This document shows, piece after piece, positions 53,267 through 62,002 of a stretch of DNA of 64,000 nucleotides. The first letter of the stretch is position 1; the number at the start of each line of letters is the position of its first letter. Source of the DNA: JAKAFX01 sp049965715 (GTDB lineage: Archaea > Thermoplasmatota > Thermoplasmata > Thermoplasmatales > Thermoplasmataceae); assembly GCA_049965715.1 (NCBI GenBank), contig JBMFWA010000003.1, positions 44,318 to 108,317 of the forward strand, read 5' to 3'. A program made the translations under genes and the position numbers. A model generated the notes under the pieces. That model searched no databases, was not told where the DNA came from, and was given only the letters and a program-made list of their open reading frames with translations.

Positions 53267-54813
53267 ACTCCTCCAGATGCCGCTAACATTGCCTTTTCTG
53301 GGTCCCTATAGTAGGTGTTTATGATCTTGCTGATCTCGACATAATTCGTGATATCTGACCTGACCATTTCCTCAAGAAGCTTTTTTCTCTCGTCAAATTC
53401 CGCCTTGAACTGGGACGCTGTCAGTCCTCTGGTAAACTGCACTTTCTTGTACAGGTTGCTGAATCCCATGAAAGAGTGCTTTCCCCTGAATGAATCGTAG
53501 CTGAACACCTTGTTGTATACCACTTCATTGGTTTCTGAATTGAATCCCGACATCTCATCGATCTCGGTGATCCTCCTGTTCACTGCATCTCCACTTCTCA
53601 CGAACTTATTGAATATAACCGTGTTCAAATATGTTATCATTATTCTGGGAATGTTCAGCGGAGCACTCTCCAGCCTGTTGACTGTAGCTTCCATGGAATC
53701 CGCATGGATGGTGGAATATGTGGTGTGACCGGTGGACATTGCCTGGAACAGTGATGATGCTTCCCTGCCTCTTACTTCTCCTACCACTATATATGTGGGT
53801 CTCTGCCTCATTGCCATTTTCACAAGTTCAAACATGTCTATTCTTGCATTCATTGCACCGGAATCCTGATTTTCAAACTCGCCTTCCCTGGTTGATGTGG
53901 CAACCCAGTTCTGATGAAGAATGTTGATTTCTCTGGTCTCCTCTATACTGAATATCTTGGATGCGGGAGGGACAAGCATTAACATCGCATTGAGAGTTGA
54001 GGTCTTACCCACAGCGGGGACTCCAGCTATCAGAGCAGAATTAAGATTCTCTATCATGTACCAGAAGTAAGTGGTCATCTCTGCGCTGGCTGTTCCAAAT
54101 TTGATCAACTCAACGGGAGTGAAGGGTTTTTCCCTGAAAAGCCTGAATGTGAATGTCGAACCTCTTGTAGAAATTTCCTCACCGTAAATAGCCTGAACCC
54201 TGTGCCCCTGAGGAGTTGCACCGTCAAGAATAGGCTCACTGACGGAAATTTCCTTACCGCAGACCTGGGCAAGTTTAATCACATAAGAGTTCAGGGCGTC
54301 TGCAGTGTTGAAAACGACATTGGTCTTTATAGAACCGTACTTTCTGTGGTACACGAATATAGGAATCCCGTATCCGTCGCATGACACATCTTCCACATAC
54401 GGGTCTCTCACTATTATTTCAATGGCACCAAGTCCTTCAAAGTCCCTTCTGAGGTAATACTTGATCCTTTCCTTGGACTCATCGCTTATTTTTATTTCGT
54501 AAGCCTTTACGTATGCGTCCAGAAGCGCACCGATGTCCATGTCGTAGAAATCGCCCGTGAAAGCCTTGAGATTTGGGATTACCATCTGCATTTCCTTTGG
54601 AAGAGTGAGCAATAATTTCTTTTCAGCCTCATTTAGCTGTGGTTCAACAACAGAGTAAACGTTTTCCAGCGTATTTCTGTTCCATAGAATTTCAACTGAA
54701 CCGTAGCCTTTTATTATATCGTAACGGTCCACCAGATCATAATTCTCGGCCTCCGAAGTCTTAACCATTGGCCGTTTGGTTCGCGATCGGCGTCTCAAAA
54801 CAAAGTCAGGCAT
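53263..54813 (-). CDS. Type IV pilus/type II secretion system ATPase (ATPase A)
   Basis: 516 residues and a paralogue of ATPase B. Walker A is GVPAVGKTS, with Ala-Val where the partner has GSG; the other motifs are ISIEETREINILHQNW (as IFSIEETREINILHQN), YIVVGEVRGREASS and TYSTIHADSM. Nucleotide use is probably kept, because G-K-T/S is intact. It is the first gene of the operon; TATA-like ATAGATATATAC follows upstream on the minus strand. Two ATPases in one operon suggest separate assembly and retraction, or two substrates. Confidence 0.92.
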   Translation of the reverse strand: MPDFVLRRRSRTKRPMVKTSEAENYDLVDRYDIIKGYGSVEILWNRNTLENVYSVVEPQLNEAEKKLLLTLPKEMQMVIPNLKAFTGDFYDMDIGALLDAYVKAYEIKISDESKERIKYYLRRDFEGLGAIEIIVRDPYVEDVSCDGYGIPIFVYHRKYGSIKTNVVFNTADALNSYVIKLAQVCGKEISVSEPILDGATPQGHRVQAIYGEEISTRGSTFTFRLFREKPFTPVELIKFGTASAEMTTYFWYMIENLNSALIAGVPAVGKTSTLNAMLMLVPPASKIFSIEETREINILHQNWVATSTREGEFENQDSGAMNARIDMFELVKMAMRQRPTYIVVGEVRGREASSLFQAMSTGHTTYSTIHADSMEATVNRLESAPLNIPRIMITYLNTVIFNKFVRSGDAVNRRITEIDEMSGFNSETNEVVYNKVFSYDSFRGKHSFMGFSNLYKKVQFTRGLTASQFKAEFDERKKLLEEMVRSDITNYVEISKIINTYYRDPEKAMLAASGGV

Positions 54814-54999
54814 TGCGTGTGGATTAAGAGAATTATAGATATATACTTTTATTTCAGAAGTTCGCCTCAGATATGTCGGCCATCAGTAACTTTTAGCTTC
54901 TTTAATAGTGTTGAATCAACTTCTACAAAATTCGCTTCGACCAATACGGGCATTGCACCGTAAATTTAATACAAATATCACATTACGGTAGACATCACG

Positions 55000-55071
55000 G
55001 GGCCGATAGATCAGCGGTAGATCGCTTCCTTGGCATGGAAGAGGTCCGGGGTTCAAATCCCCGTCGGTCCA
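55000..55071 (+). tRNA. tRNA-Ala (anticodon GGC)
   Basis: A 72-nt tRNA: acceptor GGGCCGA/TCGGTCC with the G3-U70 pair that marks alanine, D stem GATC/GATC, anticodon stem CTTCC/GGAAG around TTGGCAT (anticodon GGC), T arm CGGGG-TTCAAAT-CCCCG, discriminator A. No CCA is encoded. An AT-rich box (TTTAATAC) lies about 40 bases upstream. Confidence 0.95.
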
Positions 55072-55588
55072 TATCTAAAAAGGTTATTTTATTTGCACTT
55101 TTAATACTCTTCATCAATTGTTTTTTACTTGAACAGACTAAAACTTTTAATACAGATTTAAGAAAGTGGTACCTTTCCTTTTTCACATTCACGAAACCTC
55201 ACTATTAGCAGACTAAACTTGTCTTCCCTTAATTTGACATTCTTTCTGAATACCTCTTCCTCGTACTAAGGAACAAATCAGTCGCTTATCATTTCGCTAA
55301 CTGTCACTGGCAGACGTAGATACGGCTCTTCATACTCCGCAGAATCATTAGATTAATGTGATGGGTAAATAGTGCATGTCGTAGATTAGGGCTGTTGTTC
55401 ATGAGCACTTCAATTTTTTTCTTGTTCTCGCCTATGCACTTTTTCCCAAATAGAATTTGCCATTCTATTAGCATAGTTAAGAATTTTGAATGCCTGAAAT
55501 GCCTATTTTAAAATTACAGCACATCTTGTAGACTGTATATTACAGTTAACAAAGGGAGAGGTTATATATTGAACATTTATATTATATT
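55072..55588. other. AT-rich spacer with decayed sequence
   Basis: 517 bases without an intact gene. An inverted repeat AATAGAAT-TTGCC-ATTCTATT lies at 55449-55469. The minus strand between about 55200 and 55450 carries short stretches that look like a broken protein (for example KKIEVLMNNSPNLRHAL) interrupted by stops, possibly a transposase relic, but I cannot name it. The end (55560-55588) is the promoter of the next gene. Confidence 0.3.
55561..55570 (+). promoter_or_regulatory. TATA box of the aromatic-rich hypothetical gene
   Basis: GTTATATATT lies 25 bases before the ATG at 55589, the leaderless spacing seen elsewhere in the window. Confidence 0.5.
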
Positions 55589-56206
55589 ATGATAATCAGC
55601 GGTTCAAAAGCCTTGGATATTAAGTATGAAATGGTGAAAACTGTAACACCAAGTGCTGTGGAGATAGGTTGGAATTGGTACGATGAACTGACTGGAACCG
55701 TATCCTGGAATTTCAGGAACAATGGCAACCAAACTAAGACTGTAATCCTTTTCAGAAATTCATACTACTTTGGAAACGCATACTGGTGCGTTTACGTAAA
55801 TAAAGGAATGACTTACTGGGCAACAGATCTTTCAGTGCTTCCAGGCAGGAGTGTCATAAAAAATAAGATGCCAATTGGAATCGTTGACTTTGGACGATCA
55901 AGAACAATAATAGCCTTTCTCTTCACGCTTTCAGCCGGACAGGATTGGAGTACACTTGAAGGTGGGTTTTCCTCATACTCACCACCTGTAAACCCGGCAC
56001 TCTTTGAAGTAACCTTAAAAAAATCTGCAGATTTCTGCATAGGTTATGATGAGGCACAGGTCGCCGACTGGAATGCTCAGACTGGGGGCAATGAGTCCGG
56101 TTACAGTCCAAACCCTTCCACAATTCGGACAGTTGAGGTCTCTGCTCCTGCCGCCGCATCTTTTTACCAGTTGTTTAACGATACTATTGATGACGGTAAG
56201 TGTTGA
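55589..56206 (+). CDS. Hypothetical beta-rich protein
   Basis: 205 residues, rich in aromatic residues and Asn/Gly (for example WNWYDELTGTVSWNFRNNGN and SYYFGNAYWCVYVNKGMTYW), without a classical signal peptide or clear membrane span. The composition suggests an all-beta, perhaps exported or cell-surface, domain. I do not recognise a family. It stands alone between tRNA-Ala and citrate synthase, next to decayed DNA, so lateral origin is possible. A TATA box 25 bases before the ATG argues that it is expressed. Confidence 0.65.
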   Translation: MIISGSKALDIKYEMVKTVTPSAVEIGWNWYDELTGTVSWNFRNNGNQTKTVILFRNSYYFGNAYWCVYVNKGMTYWATDLSVLPGRSVIKNKMPIGIVDFGRSRTIIAFLFTLSAGQDWSTLEGGFSSYSPPVNPALFEVTLKKSADFCIGYDEAQVADWNAQTGGNESGYSPNPSTIRTVEVSAPAAASFYQLFNDTIDDGKC

Positions 56207-56382
56207 ATTTCTCTTTCCCTCTTTAATAGATACTATAATAGACTAACGGAAATTCAGGATTTTGTAATTTTCTCCTGGTATGTAAATATATAATTTTCTG
56301 GAATGTGAGCGACCTTTTCAATTTTCAAAATGGTTAATTGGCATAGAACTCAGGTAGCTGATCTAAAGTATGAGTGTGAAAT

Positions 56383-56390
56383 GATATATA
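56383..56390 (+). promoter_or_regulatory. TATA box of citrate synthase gene
   Basis: GATATATA is centred 23-26 bases before the paired ATGs at 56409 and 56412, implying a leaderless mRNA. ATG 56397 would be too close to the box. Confidence 0.5.
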
Positions 56391-56408
56391 GTCTGCATGC
56401 GATCATAT

Positions 56409-57569
56409 ATGATGATCGAAACGGAGGAGATTAGCAAAGGTCTCGAGGATGTGAATATAAAGTGGACAAGACTCACAACGATAGACGGCGAAAAGGGAAT
56501 TTTGATGTACGCCGGATATTCCATCGACGACATAATTAACAGCAAAGCAAGCGCTGAAGAAATACAGTACCTTTTCCTCTATGGCAGACTTCCGACCGCA
56601 ACAGAGCTAAGTTCGTTCAGGGCCAAGATAGAGAGTGGCTACAAGATACCGGATTATATAATCAATATCATCAGACAGCTTCCAAGAGAATCCGACGCCG
56701 TGGCAATGCAGATGACCGCTTTTGCGGCTATGGCTTCAGCAGAGACAAAGTTCAAGTGGAATAAGGACTCAAACAGGGATGTTGCTGCGGTCGCAATAGG
56801 AAGAATGGCAGCAGTCACTGCTAACGTGTACAGACATATAATGGGAATGCCTCCAGCGTTGCCTGAACCTTCGGAGAGCCTTGCTCACAGTTTCCTCAAA
56901 GCAACTTTTGGAAAGGAGCCAACAAAGAATGAGATCAGCGCAATGAATGATGCACTGATTCTATATACTGATCACGAAGTTCCAGCTTCAACCACTACAG
57001 GATTGGTTGCGGTGTCTACACTAACCGATATGTACTCTGGAGTAACTGCTGCACTGGCTGCGCTTAAGGGACCACTCCATGGTGGAGCTGCAGAGGCCGC
57101 TATTGCTCAGTTCAAGGAAATTGGGTCCGAGAAAAATGCCGAGGACTGGTTCAACAAGAATATAGCCACCGGAAACAAGAGACTTATGGGATTTGGTCAC
57201 AGAGTTTACAAAACATACGATCCCAGGGCAAAAATTTTCAAGAAATACGCAGAAACCATGGTGAAGAATAACAAGGAAGCCAGCGAACTGTACAAAATCG
57301 CCATAAAGGTTGAGGATCTTGGCCTCAAGCAGTATGCTGGCAAGAAAATATTCCCGAACACAGACTATTTCTCCGGACTTGTCTATCTGTCAATGGGATT
57401 TCCTCTGCAGAACAACATATACACTGCACTCTTCGCACTGTCCAGAATAACGGGATGGCAGGCACATTTTATAGAGTACGATGAGGAACAGCAGAGACTG
57501 ATCAGACCAAGGGCAGTTTACAGGGGATCCGGTCTCAGACCCTATGTGAAGCTGGCTGACAGAAAATAA
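56409..57569 (+). CDS. gltA: Citrate synthase
   Basis: 386 residues. Catalytic residues are in LKGPLHGGAAEAAI (His), LMGFGHRVYKTYDPRA (His) and PNTDYFSGLVY (Asp). From memory the N-terminus (MIETEEISKGLEDVNIKWTR) is nearly identical to Thermoplasma acidophilum citrate synthase. It makes citrate from acetyl-CoA and oxaloacetate. The start is taken at 56409 (or 56412) from that match and the TATA spacing, four codons inside the longest frame. Confidence 0.96.
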   Translation: MMIETEEISKGLEDVNIKWTRLTTIDGEKGILMYAGYSIDDIINSKASAEEIQYLFLYGRLPTATELSSFRAKIESGYKIPDYIINIIRQLPRESDAVAMQMTAFAAMASAETKFKWNKDSNRDVAAVAIGRMAAVTANVYRHIMGMPPALPEPSESLAHSFLKATFGKEPTKNEISAMNDALILYTDHEVPASTTTGLVAVSTLTDMYSGVTAALAALKGPLHGGAAEAAIAQFKEIGSEKNAEDWFNKNIATGNKRLMGFGHRVYKTYDPRAKIFKKYAETMVKNNKEASELYKIAIKVEDLGLKQYAGKKIFPNTDYFSGLVYLSMGFPLQNNIYTALFALSRITGWQAHFIEYDEEQQRLIRPRAVYRGSGLRPYVKLADRK

Positions 57570-58151
57570 TTTGAAAAGTTTGCCTGGGAGGATTAACAAA
57601 CATCACCTCTTTACATATCATACCAAAACACAACTTTTTGATAAAGTGACCAATGGATGATGTTTTCCCAAAATTTTTATTTTTCAGGAGATTGTCAGAT
57701 CCCCGTTGACAGAAGGTGGTAGTAACGATGCCTGTGAGACCTCTTCAGGGTGCCGTCCTTTGTCTTGAAACTGTGCTTTAGAAGTCTGGGGGTCTCTCTG
57801 GAAGGCAAGATCCATATCCCCTTTTAGGGATACAAAAACATCCACTCATATTTCATGATTTCTGGCACCAGAACTGGTAATGTTCAAAATAGATTGAACA
57901 TTTCAGATTCAAATTAAAGTTGACATTCTCCATTTGACACAAACTTTATTATCGTTCGCATAAAATTAATATTGGTTTATTCGTGAGCGACTCAGGGATT
58001 CCAATGAAGCATAAGGGTAAGTTGCGACCTCTCGAAGTAAGGAAGGTAAACATACAAGGTATGTGGTTCGGAGGTTTTTCAGCGGGATCACATACTCTAA
58101 CAGACACTGGTGAGGCAAGAGTGGTAAGAGAGGTCAGGGGGTTCGAACGGC
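57570..58151. other. Intergenic region with decayed sequence
   Basis: 582 bases without an intact gene. On the minus strand near 57710-57840 a short frame reads like a broken protein (TKDGTLKRSHRHRYYHLL) between stops, possibly a transposase remnant, unproven. From 57960 on, the sequence leads into the integrase fragment but its N-terminal half is not recognisable. Confidence 0.3.
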
Positions 58152-58502
58152 GTGTTCATTAATTCAAAAGGTGAGGGCATGACTTACGATGGCATCAGAA
58201 GGGAGATTTACAAGATCGCGGAGAAAGCGGGAATAAAATTCTCAGCCCACAGGGCGAGAAGGTTCTATGCAAGATTTCTCCACAAAGAAGGGCTTGATCT
58301 TGAAGAGATAAGACTTCTGATGAGGCATGAGAAAATCGACACGACAAAAGACTACATCCAGATGATACAGGAAGACGCTATTGACGTACTCCGGAAAAGA
58401 AAGATCGATTTCTTTGAAGATGAAACCGGATCAAATCCGGGACGTCACTTACGCCTCGGACGGGATTTGAACCCGTGTCACGGGCTCGACAGGCCCGTAT
58501 GA
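58152..58502 (+). pseudogene. Tyrosine recombinase (integrase) C-terminal fragment
   Basis: 116 codons from a GTG at 58152; a stop lies 8 codons upstream. Residues about 30-90 hold the C-terminal catalytic half: FSAHRARRFYARFL (H-x-x-R), LLMRHEKIDTTKDYIQ (His, then nucleophile Tyr). The first catalytic Arg and the DNA-binding arm domain are missing, so it cannot act alone. The last 17 codons run antisense through the 3' end of tRNA-Asp, a common archaeal attachment site. It most likely marks a past integration event. Confidence 0.7.
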
Positions 58503-58524
58503 TAGGCCGCTACACTACCGAGGC
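58452..58524 (-). tRNA. tRNA-Asp (anticodon GTC)
   Basis: Read on the minus strand, a 73-nt tRNA: acceptor GCCTCGG/CCGAGGC, discriminator G, anticodon stem CGGGC/GCCCG around CTGTCGA (anticodon GTC), T arm ACGGG-TTCAAAT-CCCGT. No CCA is encoded. The integrase fragment ends inside its 3' half. Confidence 0.95.
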
Positions 58525-58708
58525 ACGCCGTCGGTTATCGGTAGTGCTTATTTAAAATTATCAATAACTACTCGAAACACCAAAAAAAGTATTCCATTTC
58601 ACTGCTCTAGGGCTGTTAAGGACAATGGTTAATTTGAACATACTATTAGATAATTTCCTCTTAAAAATGAGCAACGTTTGATATATAGTATGAAAAACTA
58701 ACTGACCT

Positions 58709-60073
58709 ATGAATACTGACGTATTGATTGTGGGAGCAGGAGGAGGGGCATACCCTGCTGCATTCAGACTTGCACGTTCTGGCTATGATGTTGTTATGGT
58801 CGATCCCAAGGGAGTTCTTGGTGGTAATTGCCTTTATCTAGGCTGTATTCCTTCCAAAACAATAAGGGAAATGATCCAGCTTCTTGACCGTTCAAAGAGA
58901 CTTCTGGAAGCGGGTGTAAACAAAGATTTCAGCTGGTATCAGGATCATAAGGATTCTGTTCAGAAAATAAGGTTTATTCAGCATGATAATGAACTGGCCG
59001 AATTTCCAAATATTCATTTCTTCAAGGGCGTTGCATCTTTCAAAAACCAGAAGGAAGCCGTGATTGCCGAGGATGGCCATGAATTCAATGTCACATTCGA
59101 TCATGCCATTATCGCCACAGGCACCGTGGTCTCCAAATTGGAATTCCCCGGATCGGAACTGTGCATAACCAGCGACGATATCTTCTCATACAGCTCCTCC
59201 TTCAGGAAGGTTCCAGAAAAGATGATCATTGTTGGTGCAGGTTATATTGCCCTGGAGGTGGCCAGCATGTTTCACTCGCTTGGCACGGAAGTCCATTTGC
59301 TGGTCAGATCCGATGTAATATTAAGAAACGTTGACCAGGATCTTGTGAAGATGGCTATACCTGGAATCACACGTTTTCACATTCACTACAAGGCAAACAT
59401 CATGGGAGTCTCAAAAAACGGGGATTCTCTTTCTGTCAGGTATAATGAAAATGGTCAGGATCAGGAAATTACGGCCGATACTGTCATGCTTGCCACCGGC
59501 AGAAGGCCATTGCTTCCTGAAGGGACTGCATCGCTTGGCATTAAAATTGACAGTAAGGGTTTCATCTCAACCAGCGAAACCCTCCAGACCAGCATTCCCT
59601 GGATATATGCCACAGGTGACGTGAACGGAAGAGCCCCTTATTTCCACGCTGCAGTCAGGGAGGCAATGGTTGCAGCCAACAATATAATTGCAGGGGATCA
59701 TCCGGTTGACTATATGGACTACCTGAGTGTACCTGTATCCATTTTCACATTCCCGCCCATATCATATGTTGGTAAAACCAGAACCACAGCATCCAGGATG
59801 AACGTTGATATTGTTGAAGGGAGCTACAGGCTGTCTACGGATTCAAAAGGGCAGATGTACGATGAGAGGGATGGTGAAATAAGGCTGTTCTTCGAAAGAG
59901 GAAGTCTCAAAATAGTTGGAGGGTGGGTCTACGGCATCGATGCGCCAGACCTGATAAACGAAATAGGTCTCGCAGTTTCAAATTCTCTCACTGCCCGGCA
60001 GATGGCGGATTTTGCAGATCAGCATCCAACTACAAATGAGGGGATATCAAAGATTGCAAGGAATTTCGTGTGA
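58709..60073 (+). CDS. Dihydrolipoamide dehydrogenase-like flavoprotein
   Basis: 454 residues. N-terminal FAD loop VLIVGAGGGAYPAAFRLA, redox disulfide C41/C46 (GGNCLYLGCIPSK), NAD loop MIIVGAGYIALEVAS and YATGDVNGRAPYFHAA fit the pyridine-nucleotide disulfide reductase family. The C-terminal HPTTNEG holds the active-site His-Glu pair. The closest functional classes are dihydrolipoamide dehydrogenase and mercuric-reductase-like enzymes. No E1 or E2 genes are adjacent, so the partner is unknown. It converges with the ThDP enzyme gene. Confidence 0.85.
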   Translation: MNTDVLIVGAGGGAYPAAFRLARSGYDVVMVDPKGVLGGNCLYLGCIPSKTIREMIQLLDRSKRLLEAGVNKDFSWYQDHKDSVQKIRFIQHDNELAEFPNIHFFKGVASFKNQKEAVIAEDGHEFNVTFDHAIIATGTVVSKLEFPGSELCITSDDIFSYSSSFRKVPEKMIIVGAGYIALEVASMFHSLGTEVHLLVRSDVILRNVDQDLVKMAIPGITRFHIHYKANIMGVSKNGDSLSVRYNENGQDQEITADTVMLATGRRPLLPEGTASLGIKIDSKGFISTSETLQTSIPWIYATGDVNGRAPYFHAAVREAMVAANNIIAGDHPVDYMDYLSVPVSIFTFPPISYVGKTRTTASRMNVDIVEGSYRLSTDSKGQMYDERDGEIRLFFERGSLKIVGGWVYGIDAPDLINEIGLAVSNSLTARQMADFADQHPTTNEGISKIARNFV

Positions 60074-60101
60074 CCAGCACCATGGGATATGACAGAACTT
60101 T

Positions 60102-61757
60102 TCAGATCGTGCCAAGCTTTTCCCTGAACATGGAAGTGATATACCCCTTGATCTCCTTGAAGGTAAGTTCTGGCGGCATGGGCCTGGCATCAGGATCGAC
60201 AACAACATCGAGTACTGCAGGTCCTTCTGCTGACAGGAATCTGCTCATGGAATCTTCCAGTTTGAGCGGATCCTCAACCCTTATCCCGATAATCCCAACT
60301 GCCTCTGCAATCTTCGAGAAATCTGGATTGAGAAGGTCCACTCCCCATTCCGGATAACCCATAACCTCCTGTTCGAACTTTATCATGCCCAACTTGGAGT
60401 TGTTGAAGACTATTATTTTCACGGGGCGGTTATACTTTCTTGCAGTTATAAGCTCCATCATTGTCATTGCGAAACTTCCATCCCCCACAAGTGCAACGAC
60501 AGGTTTGTCTGATCCGAATGAAGCTCCTATTGACCCGGGGATTCCGACCCCCATACTTCCAAGCCATGGAGAGAAAAGAAAAGTCCTTGGCACAGATGTC
60601 CTGAAGTTCCTCATTCCCCATACTGTCACATTTCCTGTGTCGACCACAATTATTGCATCATCCGTTACCTTTCTGGAAAGTGTTGCCACCACCCTCTCGG
60701 GTCTTATGGGCCTTGATTCGCTCTGTTCTCCCTTTTCAAGGTTTTCTGTCCACTCCTTTTTTAAGGTCTGGAACTGCAGATAGAACTTATCAGTCTTTTC
60801 CTCTGGTTTAACCGCATTCAGAAAATCAAGTACGCTTGACACATAGGGCACGGAAACGTGGAAACGTTTTCCTATGTTCTCCGGGTTCAGATCAACCTGG
60901 ATTGTTTTCACCTCACTGTTAATAAAAGCCTTGTACGGATAAGACGTTCCAAGAAAAATAATAAGATCACACTTCTCCATAGCCACCACAGATGGTTTTG
61001 ATCCAAGCAGTCCAAGTCCCCCAAGTACTCTCTTATCTGAATCCGCAACTATCCCCTTTGCATTCAGCGCATATATTATTGGTGATCCGATACGCTCCGC
61101 AAACTCGACTATCCGGTCACCCAGTCCGACAGATCCGCGTCCGATGAAGATAAGGGGATGGCTGCTCTGGTTAATCATATTCTGCGCTGTTTCAGGAATT
61201 ACTGAATAAACAGGCTTGAGATCGTTAACAAAGTAATAGTTAAAGTCATTTTTGACATCCATCCTCAGGATATCAACTGGCAGGGTCAGGTGCGAAACTC
61301 CTCTCCTGTTTTTAGCTTCCAGAAATGCTCTCCACGTGAGATATGCTGCATTTTCCGGGTTATTTATCTGCTGGCTGTAGACAGAAACATCCTCAAACAG
61401 GCGATTCACATTTATCTCCTGAAAATAATCTGAGCCAATGAGATCTGTTTCGACCTGACCAGTGAGCGCTATCACCGGTACATGGTCCATCTTTGCCTCA
61501 TACAATCCGTTCAGTAGGTGTATAGATCCAGGACCTGATGTACCCATGCAGGCAACCGGCAGGCCCGTTACTTTAGCCTCGAACGCTGCCTCAAGTGCCG
61601 CGCCTTCCTCATGCCTTGCCTGCACATACTGTATTTTCTGGTTTCTTCTTAGGGCGTCCATCAGAGGATCTATCGAGTCCCCTGGTATACCATAAATTCT
61701 CTCTACACCGCACTTAACAAGCATATTCACTATTTCTTCTGCAACCGTTCTACCCAT
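60102..61757 (-). CDS. ThDP-dependent enzyme, pyruvate oxidase/dehydrogenase (PoxB) type
   Basis: 551 residues. N-terminal GIPGDSIDPLMDALRR and RHEEGAALEAAFEAK (ThDP Glu), middle FAD/ADP-binding-fold domain, and C-terminal GDGSFAMTMMELITA...NNSKLGM, the GDG...N ThDP-Mg motif. The overall plan is that of pyruvate oxidase and PoxB rather than acetolactate synthase, but substrate cannot be proven from sequence. It would decarboxylate pyruvate to acetate, with CO2 released. A membrane-binding C-terminal helix like that of E. coli PoxB is not obvious. Confidence 0.8.
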   Translation of the reverse strand: MGRTVAEEIVNMLVKCGVERIYGIPGDSIDPLMDALRRNQKIQYVQARHEEGAALEAAFEAKVTGLPVACMGTSGPGSIHLLNGLYEAKMDHVPVIALTGQVETDLIGSDYFQEINVNRLFEDVSVYSQQINNPENAAYLTWRAFLEAKNRRGVSHLTLPVDILRMDVKNDFNYYFVNDLKPVYSVIPETAQNMINQSSHPLIFIGRGSVGLGDRIVEFAERIGSPIIYALNAKGIVADSDKRVLGGLGLLGSKPSVVAMEKCDLIIFLGTSYPYKAFINSEVKTIQVDLNPENIGKRFHVSVPYVSSVLDFLNAVKPEEKTDKFYLQFQTLKKEWTENLEKGEQSESRPIRPERVVATLSRKVTDDAIIVVDTGNVTVWGMRNFRTSVPRTFLFSPWLGSMGVGIPGSIGASFGSDKPVVALVGDGSFAMTMMELITARKYNRPVKIIVFNNSKLGMIKFEQEVMGYPEWGVDLLNPDFSKIAEAVGIIGIRVEDPLKLEDSMSRFLSAEGPAVLDVVVDPDARPMPPELTFKEIKGYITSMFREKLGTI

Positions 61758-62002
61758 AAGTGAGCCCCTTTTATACCATAGAGGTCATCTTATGTTAGGT
61801 TTTGGGATCTTTGTTCTGGTTGATTTGACGACAGGCGATTCATTACACGATCCTTTGAGCACTAAATTATCTATATATCAAGGTTTGCTCCTGCTGTGCT
61901 ACGTTATGAGAACAGGAGACTAAAAATAACAAAAGTGGATATCCGTCGGAGCAGGAAACGACAGAAACTGATCTATTCTCGATTTATGCGGACATTGCAA
62001 GA

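Noticed and set aside
54995..55192. 65-codon minus-strand frame over tRNA-Ala
   Set aside because: It runs antisense through the tRNA; its protein-like look (RGFEPRTSSMP) is the usual translation of a tRNA T arm.
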